Source: Asparagopsis taxiformis
Lineage: Eukaryota; Rhodophyta; Florideophyceae; Bonnemaisoniales; Bonnemaisoniaceae
Reading direction: 5' to 3'
Length of the DNA: 64,000 bases
Assembly (NCBI GenBank): GCA_030407315.1
Contig: JALQPE010001674.1
Coordinates: forward strand, 1 to 64,000
Positions 1-9,933 of this stretch are shown piece by piece. The translations under genes and the position numbers were made by a program. The notes beneath the pieces were generated by a model. That model made no database searches, had not been told where the DNA came from, and saw only the letters and a list, made by a program, of their open reading frames with translations. The first letter of the stretch is position 1, and every line of letters starts with the position of its first letter.

Positions 1-13
1 CACTACGGTGTTG
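1..13 (+). repeat. CACTA1 left terminal inverted repeat
   Basis: CACTACGGTGTTG. It is identical to the first 13 bases of CACTA2 at 49976 and to the reverse complement of 15205-15217. Similarity between the two ends stops after about 13 bp. Confidence 0.9.
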
Positions 14-240
14 AAAAGGGGGCCTCAGACAGTACTGCGAGACAGTGATTTTTACTGTCTGAGACAGTAAAAATCACTATGCGGCAAATGAAAATTAATG
101 CCACACTTGGAGACAGTGATTTGCACTGTCTGGCAGACAGTACGGAACACTGTCTGCAGACAGTAAAAAACACTGTCTCACAGTACTGTCTGAGGCAGTG
201 AATGGAGACAGTAAAAATTAATGATTTATTCAATAGTTGG
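14..240. repeat. CACTA1 left subterminal ACAGT repeats
   Basis: Dense copies of GACAGT/ACTGTC, many arranged as small palindromes such as TTTTTACTGTCTGAGACAG. The same motif fills the other end (14846-15204) and the start of CACTA2. In CACTA elements such subterminal repeats are the usual transposase-binding sites; binding here is inferred. Confidence 0.75.
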
Positions 241-348
241 ATATGATGTAATTTACTGTACTGGGCAGTGTTGGCGGATAGTGTTTTGTATTGGCCAAGG
301 CAACATGGCCGGATAGTGAAATACGCTGCCTGGGACAATAGATGGAAC

Positions 349-775
349 CAACACGGTGCACTGTCCTGGGCAGTACCTGGAGACAGTGATTTCCACTGTC
401 CTGGGCAGTACCTGGAGACAGTGATTTTCACTGTCCAGGGCAGTACCTGTAGACAGTACTTTGTGCTGCCCTGGGCAGTACCTGTAGACAGTTTTCGTGC
501 TGCCCTGGGCAGCACCTGTAGACAGTATTTCGTGCTGCCCTGGGCAGCACCTGTAGACAGTACTTTGTGCTGCCCTGGACAGCACCTGTAGACAGTACTT
601 TGTGCTGCCCTGGACAGCACCTGGAGACAGTATTTCGTGCTGCCCTGGGCAGCACCTGGAGACAGTATTTCGTGCTGCCCTGGGCAGCACCTGGAGACAG
701 TATTTCGTGCTGCCCTGGGCAGCACCTGGAGACAGTATTTCGTGCTGCCCTGGGCAGCACCTGGAGACAGTAAAA
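349..775. repeat. 35-bp subterminal minisatellite
   Basis: About twelve tandem units of ~35 bp of the type GACAGTATTTCGTGCTGCCC plus TGGGCAGCACCTGGA. Each unit contains an internal palindrome (GTGCTGCCC/GGGCAGCAC) and the GACAGT subterminal motif. CACTA2 has a shorter version (about eight units, 50306-50585), so copy number differs between the two elements. Long open frames across it on both strands are an effect of the repeat period and are not genes. Confidence 0.9.
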
Positions 776-2470
776 GTAGTGTCCTGATATAGTAAAATTC
801 GGTGTCTGGGAGTGGTGGATGAGATGGAGCGTCACGCTGTCGTGGGCATCTTTCTGGGGTAGAGGAAGGCAGTTCTAGCGCTATGAGGATGGGGCATGGA
901 CGGTATTCATATGGGAATGGACAGAATAGTACGGCTAGGAATTTTTATTTCGTAGTGACTATGAGCTAGCGAGAGGTATACGCGGTAGGATAGGTAGCAA
1001 TCTAAGAGGGTGCGATATGGGAAGCTTCACTCTGGATTTGTTTATTTGCGCAGGCTACATTGCGAATAAACAATCCCTATGTTAAAAATGCTACTACAAC
1101 TAACACTATTCCGACGAGTAAAACTAAAACTACTAGAAAAGTCTAGAAATCTATCAACTGATTGAGCTGCATGAATAAGCTAGGAAATGAAGAGAAGAAG
1201 AAAAAATGATGTAGAGAAAGGAAACAAGTTAGTGACGTTGAATTGGAGAGGGAAATTGATGGTGATTAGGAGACTAACGTACCTTAACAAATACCATTGC
1301 ATCCCAAATTGAGATATGTACTCACAGGCAGAAAAGAAAAGTAGTGGAGAAGTGGTAAGAGAGAAAGATAAATGAAAGTAGAAGTGGAACACTCACCTAC
1401 TGGAAACCTGAGAAAGAGAAAACAAATAGAAAACTGGGTTAGTGGCGTGAGTTGTGGAAACGTACCATCATGGTTCATATCCGTCGGAGACAAAGCAACA
1501 ACTTTGGCGGTGGAAGCAGTATTGATGATCTAAAACTTACGCTTTGGAAGCAGTTTAGATGATCTATACGGCTTCCACGGCCAGGGTTGTTGCTTTGTTT
1601 CCGACGGATATGAAGATGGAAACAGGGATTTCCAGAATCTGTTGTTTAAGTAGTACTCTACGGGCGGAAAAGACGTGTAGGAGAACAAAAGAGGGATAAT
1701 TTTGAAACGGAGCGGTGCGATGGGAGGCCCAGTAAAACGATGCCTAGGGTGCGAATTACGCTTTGAAGCACATGACCTGGCAGAACAGGCGCAAAATTAT
1801 TGTATTCTACCGCCTTCTCTAGTCTATAATGACGTCATCACTACAGAAATATAGGAAAAACACTAGCATATGGGGCCTACTGGAAAGGGGGAGGCGAGGA
1901 GTAGGAAAAATGGCGCACTTTCCTGGACGAGGAGTCCGCGCTTCCAGTGATGATTTGGACGGTATATATCGATGACGTCATTGCATGCTCTGAGCACACT
2001 TGGCAGGCAGTCAAAGCGGGCCACGTGGATGTGGGCGGCTAGGAAACAGCAGTGTGGGAGAAATTTTATGATTTTCATGTTGCAAGCGAACAGTGAATCT
2101 GCAGTTTAATAAATAAATGTATGCTAATTTAAGATATCACACCGAGTACGATTAAACGAGAGATCGTGTTTTCACCTCGTGAATAGGGCCTAGAATATGG
2201 TAGAGTATACAATTAGGAACTACGTGTATGAGAAAATCAGATTCAGTATTAGCGCTTAGAGCATCACCGCCTAATAAACGGAAATGGATACGTCTTTGAC
2301 AGGTTTGTCTTGAGTAAATGCGATACAAGATAGCAAAACCATTTTGAGTAGGTCCAGCGCGGATAAAATAGCAATAATTCAGCAGAAAGTAATAAACATA
2401 GGACAAATAATTGTGGTGAACCAGTTCATCTGATCGAATGAAACCCTGGAAAGGTTTTATTAGGGTTGAA
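776..2470. other. CACTA1 5' non-coding region
   Basis: No convincing gene. The stretch is collinear with CACTA2 50580-52284 at high identity, including small indels. It holds the long hairpin at 1472-1612. Short open frames do not resemble any known domain. Confidence 0.6.
1472..1612. repeat. Long imperfect hairpin conserved between CACTA copies
   Basis: Two ~60-base arms can pair: the left arm begins TCATATCCGTCGGAGACAAA and the right arm ends TTTGTTTCCGACGGATATGA, with a loop of ~20 bases. The same hairpin occurs at 51284-51424 in CACTA2. It could be a fold-back insertion or a structured small-RNA precursor. Confidence 0.65.
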
Positions 2471-2582
2471 AGTAGTGGCAGAGAAGTAGTGGAGAAGATT
2501 AATTCTCCCTCAGCTAGCGAGACAATCATCACTACTGCTCAGTACAGTTAGCCTGAAATGCAAGTTGATCCTCGCAAAGTGA

Positions 2583-3760
2583 ATGTCAGAAGTCGTTCAC
2601 AAGTGGTTGAAGAAGTCTGCAAAGATGAAGCAATACGTTCGAACGGATTTGGTAGCAGAAAACTCAAAAGAGGTCGGGGATGCTGATCATCGCATTGAAG
2701 AGCGCAATTTATTCGTCCTTATTGACTTTCATGACGACTTGATAGACAGAAGAAGTCTGAGAACCAAGAACGGGATGTTTACAAACAGTTTTTATGACAA
2801 ACTGGAATATGCTACGGGGACAAAGGCAATTCATCTTACTATGGCCGAAGAGGAAAGAGAACGAAGTCGTATGACCCCCAGAGAAATAGAACAAGCACTT
2901 GTTGTTGGTGCAAAAAGGAAAAGAGTAAGAATCTACTGTCGCAGAAGTAGAACAGGGCAATACTTCTACAGAAAAGGAAGAAGTGAAAACTCCTTATTTT
3001 CCTCAAGCAGAAGAGAGACTACCTGCATAAGCCCAAGTAGAACAGGAAGTTTCTGCTCTTGTGGAGCAAGAACAGGAAATCACTCCAATTGTCGTGGCTG
3101 AAGAGTTGATCCTGCTGTTGCCAAAGCGGTAGAAGAGGCACCTCTCAGCAACTCAAAAGAAGCAGCAGACTGTCTTGCTGCAGCAGAAGTCGGAGAACAG
3201 AAAGGTCCAGCTAAACGTCTTGCTGTGCTCCAAAAAGAACAGGAACGTCTTTCTGCTTTGAGGACAGAGCGAGACCGTCGTGATAGGGATAACTCTCTGG
3301 GAAGGATTGTCAGAGAAGATCGTACTCAGGGAAGGAAACATAGAAGCGATACGCAAAGCGTGGAAATCAACTTGGACAATAGTACTCGCATGGACATAGA
3401 AAGGGCTGGAAAAGGAGACCATGTTGAAGTTGTGCAGAACCGCTCTGTGATACTGAAACTTCGAATCAGGACGCCAGATATTAACAGCACTAGCCCGGAA
3501 AAGGAAGGAAATGAAGATGCTGAAGTTGACGAGGATAAATCGAGGAGAAGCAGGGGTTCTGGTTGAAGCGATGAAAACAAGTCCAGGCTGGATAAGAAGC
3601 GAAGAAGATAACCCAAGATTCTCTGAACCGGGTACGCCTGATAAAAACAATGAGACTGAGCCTCCCCGGGAAAAGAATAGGAGATTCAATGCAGGGAAAT
3701 GAACGACTGGAAAAGGAGCACTACTTTTCATTGATGAGCGAGAAAACTCCCTTTCAGACG
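2583..3760 (+). pseudogene. Remnant of the ParB-like accessory gene (middle part)
   Basis: This aligns with the CACTA2 accessory gene at 58380-59580. Shared landmarks are a segment ending DHRIEERNLFVLIDFHDD, then LRTKNGMFTNSFYDKLEYAT, then MTPREIEQALV, a charged coiled-coil-like stretch (LQKEQERLSALRTERDRR) and NRSVILKLRIRTP. The ParB core itself is missing: the sequence jumps from the equivalent of 57510 to that of 58378. After about codon 110 the frame is lost and the remainder is split over at least three frames. In the LIDFHDD segment this copy stays open where CACTA2 has a 1-nt deletion, so the two copies decayed independently. Not functional as seen. Confidence 0.75.
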
Positions 3761-4002
3761 GCAAATTTGCTGAAAAACTATTTGGGAAGTTGCCTTTATG
3801 CATTCCTTCTAGTTCGAGAGTGAAGTATTGTATCGCAGGAGATATACAATACTGAGTTCCTTATGAGCAATAGAGGAAACGATGGCGGGCGGTACTGGAA
3901 TAGAACAAGAAGGCGATGAGCGTAATGACGCAGCCGTCTTCGTCTGCAACATTGAGAGAATGAGGAAGTCTTACAAAGGGGGCAGTTTCGGCGGAGCGCT
4001 AA

Positions 4003-4391
4003 CAGAAAAGTCATGGTAACGATCGTAGCGATGACTTTGCTGTGAGGCAACAAATCATTACAACAGTCACGATTTTCTTATCCCGTAAAAAAATTCTTGG
4101 TGATTTTTACCCGGTAAAAATTCTGCCACCACTGCAAGGAAACAAATCATTACAGCAGCCACGATTTTTACCCGTTAAAAAATTCTTGGTGATTTTTTTA
4201 CCCGGTAAAAATTCTTCAGTCACTGTAATGGCAACGGTTCCTTACAGCAAAGCCATCGTTACGATGACTTTGCTGTAAGGAAACGTTTCATTACAGCAGC
4301 CACAATATTTTACCCGGTAAAAAATTCTTCGGCCACTGTAATGGAGACCTTTCCTTACAGCAAAGTCATCGTAACGATGACTTTGCTGTAA
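4003..4391. repeat. Palindrome cluster (types A and B)
   Basis: Type A is a 37-bp palindrome with arms TTACAGCAAAGTCATCG and CGATGACTTTGCTGTAA around a 3-base centre (4242-4278, 4355-4391, and a degenerate copy near 4003-4046). Type B is ~55 bp with arms of the kind ATTACAGTGGCCAAGAATTT around ACCCGGT (near 4056-4135 and 4287-4343). Both start TTACAG and end CTGTAA. Types A and B alternate. Confidence 0.85.
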
Positions 4392-6040
4392 GCATCTCTT
4401 GTAAACGGCTTCTGCTGTAAGCGGTAGGGAGTTTAGTCCCTCTCCCAGCTTGGGAAGGATAGGAAGGGAAGTGTGAAATCCGGAACATCACGAGCGGTTA
4501 GTTTGGACGGGTGTTGACGGCTCTGGGGAGCACTCCGCGTTACGCTCAACCGGGTCTGAGCTGGCTGCAATACATGGTATCGCAGCAAGAGTGCACAAAA
4601 TTTGTGCCACCATTTCTCACGGCAGAGACTCGGACGGCCGAAATCCGACTTCGCTGAAAAGAGCTAGAACAGGTCTGGAGTACATCCAAGACCGCTGGAA
4701 AGGTACTATCAGAAATTTTACTGAGCATGCGGGGGGCTTTCCTCACCGAAATCGAGCATAGCGGTTCTGCGACCAAAGCTTACTCATGAAGGAGGTAGGG
4801 TGCTGGGTACCACACCAACCATACCTAATTACATATGCAGTGTACTCCAGCGACCTACTTAGTATGCTACTTCCTCACTGTACAATGATTTTCAGGAAGT
4901 AGGATACGCTCTGGGCCTCAGGCCTGCTAGGCTAGCACGGGAGAGGAAGAAGGAAGGGTAGGCATGCAGAAGTATAGAGGCAGTAGTATGTGAAGACTAT
5001 GGCAGTGGTAGAGAAGTATTTCATGCACCAAAGGGGCAGGCAGAGTGACACTAGAGACGTGGTGCGCAGGGCGAAGGGAGGTGGAGATGATGGAGGACAA
5101 CAGACATGAGAGCGAGGGTTGAGACCAACGGCTTACAGATGGAGCAGTTTACTAGGGATGCTTACAGCAAAGTCATCGTTACGATGACTTTGCTGTAAGG
5201 AAAGGTTTCATTACAGTAGCCATGATTTCTTTACCCGGTAAAAAAATTCTTCGGCCACTGTAATGAAAACGTTTTCTTACAGCAAAGTCATCGTAACGAT
5301 GACTTTGCTGTAAGCATCCCTGGTAAACTGCCTCAGCTGTAAGCGGCTGGGAGCCTGGTCCCTCCCTCACCTTGGGAAGGGTGAGATAGGAATTGTGAAG
5401 TCGGGAACATTGTGGAAGGATGGTTTTGACGGCTTCGGGCGGCTTTGAAGAGCAATCTGTGTCTTGCTCACCCGGTCTAAACTACCTAAAAAGTTCAGTA
5501 TTGCGAGAGGAGCACGAAAAATTACAACCACCATTTTCTCACAACAGAGATCCTGGCGGCCGAAATTCAAACTCGTTAAAATGGACTAGAGTTGGTGTGA
5601 ACACCTCCAGGACCTCTGGAAAGGTACTACCTGCACATTTTCCGAGGCTACAAGAGGCTGTTCTCTCCAATATCAAGCATAGATTATCGGTGCGCAAAAT
5701 CTACTCCTGGTGCTGTGTAGCACATTGACTATACAAAACCGTCCGTTTCCCATTATAATAAACTATACTCTCAAGTAGGTAGGAATCTAGATATTCACTT
5801 CACATCGATGGTTATGAAGTAGGTTAGCCTAGGATTGAAGAACAGAAGGTAAAGGATAGGATGGTAGGCACGGGGTAAAATAAAGGCGGTGGTATGAGTA
5901 GAATATGGAAGTGGTAGACAGGAATTTAATGCACAGGAGGGGCGTGTGAAGTGACACCAGAGGCGCAGTGCATCACAGGAAGGGAGACTTGAATGATGAA
6001 GGACTAGAGACATGAGAGATAGGTTGTTGAGGCAAGCTTC
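4392..6040. repeat. Duplicated ~800-bp non-coding module with palindromes
   Basis: Two diverged copies in tandem: about 4392-5160 and 5314-6040. Each contains a CTGTAAGCGG...GGGA start, a CCTTGGGAAGG-like motif, a GGTACC/TACTCCTG-like section and a final part with CACCAAAGGGGC and GACATGAGAG. They are separated by a type A-B-A palindrome cluster (5162-5198, 5208-5265, 5277-5313). CACTA2 has one copy at about 60941-61535. Small open frames differ between copies, which argues against coding. Confidence 0.6.
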
Positions 6041-6169
6041 TAGCTCTAATATATAACTACATTGCTCCTCTATATGCTACGCAATCCATTCGAGCAGTCC
6101 TAGTTAAAAATGGACTATATGAATGTTTCATTTCAATATCAGCATTGTGCAGTTGAGCCTCTTCAAGGT

Positions 6170-6770
6170 CCGAAAACTTGTCCAGAGTACGCTTCCAGGC
6201 CACTTGAAGGCATCCAGAACACTTGCACTTCGTTCCTACAAAGTTCAATTTTGGCTATCACATCTCCAGTTGTGAGAATCTGGTGACCAAAAATCGATAC
6301 ATTCTTTCATCCCTACCTCGCAAGCCAGAAGCTTTGAGAGAAATTAGAGCAAGTTTCAGTGCTCCTCAGAGCCACTCTATCCCTTCTAGACCACTTCCAC
6401 GTCGTTCCGAAAAAGTTCAATTTTGGCCATCACATCTCCAGTTGTGGGAATCTGGTTGCCAAAAATCGATGCATTCTGTCAGCCCTAGCGCGCAAACCGG
6501 AAGCTTTACAAACGCATAGAACACTTTTCCGTACTCCCTAGAGCCACTCCAAACCTTGCAGACCACTTGCACATCATTCGGACAAAATTCAATTTTGACC
6601 ATCACATCTCCAGTTGTGCGAATCTGGTGACCAAAAATCGATAAATGCTACCAGCCCATCCACGCAAGCCAGAAGCTTTGAGTGCAATTAAAACTCGTTT
6701 TAGTGCTCTCTAGAACCACCCCAACCCTTTCAGACCACTTTGCAGCCTTTTTCGCGGGGTCCGAAATCGT
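6170..6770. repeat. 172-bp tandem repeat, three copies plus a partial one
   Basis: The phrase CAATTTTGGCCATCACATCT recurs with small changes near 6245, 6417 and 6589, followed each time by CCAGTTGTG...GAATCTGGTGACC and AAGCTTT. The spacing is about 172 bp. It is satellite-like, with no coding signal. Confidence 0.8.
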
Positions 6771-6844
6771 CTCCTTCTTCTTCCCGAGTGAGAAACATCA
6801 GTCCCTCTCAGATGCTTACAGAGAAGTTGGTTTACCATGGTTTC

Positions 6845-7270
6845 TTACAGCAAAGTCATCGTTACGATGACTTTGCTGTAATGTTTTGTTTTCTTACAGC
6901 AAAGTCATCGTTACGATGACTTTGCTGTAATGTTTTGTTTTCTTACAGCAAAGTCATCTTACGATGACTTTGCTGTAATGTTTTGTTTTCTTACAGCAAA
7001 GTCATCGTTACGATGACTTTGCTGTAATGTTTTGTTTTCTTACAGCAAAGTCATCGTTAAGATGACTTTGCTGTAAGCAGCCGGGTAAACTGCCTTTGCT
7101 GTAAGAAAACCGAATAGCAGTTCCGACAGCTTGTCCAGAGAAAGCAAATCCGCCTTAACGATGACTTTGCTGTAAGAAAACAGAGTACTTACAGTTCAGA
7201 CAGCTTGTCCTGAAAAAGAAAATCCGCCTTAACGATGACTTTGCTGTAAGAAAACAGAGTAATTACAGTT
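6845..7270. repeat. Tandem array of type A palindromes
   Basis: Five near-identical type A palindromes follow one another with a ~49-50 bp period, joined by a TGTTTTGTTTTC spacer (about 6845-7078). Half-palindromes (CTTAACGATGACTTTGCTG) then recur twice with a TTCCGACAGCTTGTCCTGAA-type spacer up to about 7270. Confidence 0.85.
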
Positions 7271-7574
7271 CCGACAGCTTGTCCTGAAAACCCATCCTCC
7301 TACACAAGTTTATTGTCTGTTACCTACCCTAGAGCTCTATTGACGTTCCCAGTCCCAGCTGTTGTACCACTTGAACACTCGTGTAATATTTTCGTATGGT
7401 GGAACACATTAGAATCATCATTGAAGGACAGCATCGATTCCTTTTATTGTTGCTGATAAATCTGCACCGAGGGTTCAAACGCCGCAGTACCATAGTTGAC
7501 CATAAAGCTGTTGTGAACAGTTTCATACAAATACCTCTTCTCAAATGCGCGCAGTGCGGACATGAACTCCAATC

Positions 7575-8174
7575 TCAATATGTTGTTATCACTCGACGTG
7601 GCGACCAGCAATCCTTCTTCGTGTTTTGCGAATCTTCAACCGCATTCTTCGTGATGTACGGTGTAATAATATTTACATAAGCCCTGGCACCTGGTAACAA
7701 CATCGCCTTTAGAAGCAGATCCAGAATACAACATCGATTAGTTTCGCAATGCCACAATCCATCCAGACGATCCTCATCGGCGAGCAACAAGGATATTTCC
7801 ATACACCCTATCGACACAACGACAACCGCTACTACTTGGTAGGCAGATAGTTTGCGATGAATTCCATTAGGCGTATTCGGAGTCAGAGTCCAGCACTCCC
7901 AAACATCATCCACTGCAAGAAACGCCCTTTCATCGCTAGCTCTCAAACATTTTGCAAATAATTGCGAACAGCCGGACACAACGACGTTGCATGTCGCATC
8001 AATTCGTCGGCATTTGCATTTCACAGGGCGTACACAACCTCTGCAGTCGCATGATGAACGGCATCCAGGTCTGGCGTGTCCCACGCGGCATAGAAAGCAG
8101 AGTTGAGTTACGTGCAAATCATGTGCAACAGGTGATGGAAATTTTGCTAATAACCGATGACGTCGCGACGTCAT
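7575..8174 (-). CDS. Unrecognised cysteine-rich ORF (199 aa)
   Basis: An ATG-initiated open frame whose start lies inside the palindrome at 8146-8185. The first 70 residues are cysteine-rich (CFLCRVGHARPGC, CDCRGC, KCKC), then come a segment DERAFLAVDDVWECW and a hydrophobic stretch near residue 115. I do not recognise the family. It might be a fragment of a captured gene or a chance frame; no homologous copy in the window lets me test conservation. Confidence 0.2.
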   Translation of the reverse strand: MTSRRHRLLAKFPSPVAHDLHVTQLCFLCRVGHARPGCRSSCDCRGCVRPVKCKCRRIDATCNVVVSGCSQLFAKCLRASDERAFLAVDDVWECWTLTPNTPNGIHRKLSAYQVVAVVVVSIGCMEISLLLADEDRLDGLWHCETNRCCILDLLLKAMLLPGARAYVNIITPYITKNAVEDSQNTKKDCWSPRRVITTY

Positions 8175-8185
8175 CGGTTATTAGC
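8146..8185. repeat. Perfect 40-bp palindrome
   Basis: The half-site GCTAATAACCGATGACGTCG is followed directly by its exact reverse complement, with no spacer. It is unlike palindromes A and B. Confidence 0.9.
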
Positions 8186-9933
8186 ATTAGTGCGCGCACA
8201 GTGCGGCATGTTCTGCAATTTGCGGAATACCAATCACGGCGATCATCGCCGCTCATGATGAGTGTCGGCAAAATGGCTGAGTCGCTTGAATAGGCCTGCT
8301 AGGCTTGCAAACAAGAGTAAGCGGTACGAGCAATACGCAAGGCCGCATGGTCGAGATGGGCGGGAATATTGGCCTGCAACCTGGCCAGCATGGAGAGAGG
8401 CGTCTGCAAAACAACGTGTGCATTTCGGGTACCAAAGCGGTGCAAAAGCTGCGTCTAGGCTCGTTGAAACTCGAGCATGACAGCCCACATTACATATATG
8501 TGCGCATATATGCACATATGGTCCACCTGCGAAGATCTTTGACGCACATTTTTCTTACGCGGAGCGCAGCAACGTGGAATATGCGATGGGGCTTGGAAGA
8601 CATGGGAATTGGTCACGGTCGTGTCGTCGCGATCCAGTTTATTCTTCGAAGTAAGGTGCAACAGAGTGGGTAGGTCGACAAGCTTGTCCACGTGAACAGC
8701 ACGAGCACTCCAGGAAGGGCGGTTTGGCTGGGATGCTGAGTTGGGTATTGTTGCAGTGGTTGTAATAGGGGGTCAGTTTCGGAGAGAGAGATTTCATCTG
8801 CCGGTGTCAAAAAGGTCGTCAATAGAAATTTGTGGGCCGGCATCTGACGAGAAGGACAGGTATTTGTTAGGTGGGTGTCACGTCGAGGGAATTGCGAGAA
8901 ATACATTTTCCCCTTGGACGACGCTTTCTGCCCGCAGAACGTGTTCTTCATCTAATGAAAGTTACTTGAAAGCCAGATTCCGGATGGTCTATCACGGCGG
9001 GATCCTGTTCGTCTAGAATCCTGCCACTTGAGGCGTCCCTTCTTCAACCATCACTTCGTGGAAGTTCTGAACTTGCGCGTTCGCGGTCGGTGTGGGTGAG
9101 ATGGACGGCACGTTCGCGGTCGGTACCACGTAGCCATGCGCGGAGACGGGTGTGAAGCTTACGGAAGGCCGCTCGATAGTGAATGTCATGGGTGGAGGTG
9201 GTGGGTGCGACCGAGCTCCGTCACTAGGGAGGCCCAAGCTGTGCAGTCGAAGCGATCGGGATGTGTAGGAAAAAGGGTGAGAATATGGAGGGCAAAGCAG
9301 ACTGGTCGGGGTCGAGGAGAAAGGCAACAAGTGGTTTGCGGCTGTCAGCGAGCAGACAAGGCCAGTCAGGGCAGCATAGCGAAAGATAAACATACGTTTA
9401 TCTTAAAAAATGAACGTTCATTTTTGCCAAATCATTGCATATGGTGCCACGTTTTACACATAGCATTTTGTATATTTACAAGTCTTGTTCACTATAAAGC
9501 GTACCTTGCAATTTGTTGGAACGTCGATGCATGCCCCGACGTTGCCAAAGTATGCATACTCTTGAACATCTCCCACCATGGCTGGTATCGTGCACAATAC
9601 CCACAAGATGATTTACCGACCTTCCTTACCCTCGCATTCATCTACCTATGGATGCCGTTTCTGGACATGGCTACTACGCGATTATGAGCGATTGGTAGAG
9701 ACAATGAGAAATATACAACGAAAACTGTCCACGCAATGGAGCGCAGTCTCTAGCCCATTTCCTCTTACTCTCGCCCCTCTTCAACAACTTTTCCACTCCT
9801 TGATCACTCCCAATCTCAACAGGCGCTCAGATTGATCGCGTCGCTGAGGCGTAGAAACGCCTCCATTATCCGACCATTCTGGCGTTGAAAGAGGTGTTTA
9901 CAATGCGCATTGACGCGCGTCAATTTACCAAAA

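Larger units (their letters stand above)
7271..9933. other. Passenger region of CACTA1 without a recognised gene
   Basis: Several open frames of 60-200 codons are present on both strands, but none shows a known domain. The longest is listed separately at 7575-8174. A perfect 40-bp palindrome lies at 8146-8185. The stretch has no counterpart in the visible part of CACTA2. Confidence 0.4.

Noticed and set aside
3..835. Long overlapping open frames (up to 240 codons) on both strands at the left end
   Set aside because: They read through the 35-bp minisatellite and GACAGT repeats; the repetitive peptides follow the DNA period and change between copies.
1180..1493. Two hydrophobic minus-strand frames conserved in both CACTA copies (also 50992-51305)
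   Set aside because: The sequences are near-identical at DNA level, so an open frame in both gives no evidence of selection; composition is T-rich and low in complexity.
6845..7078. CRISPR-like array (regular repeats with short constant spacers)
   Set aside because: The spacers are identical rather than unique, the repeat is a full palindrome, and the context is a eukaryotic transposon.
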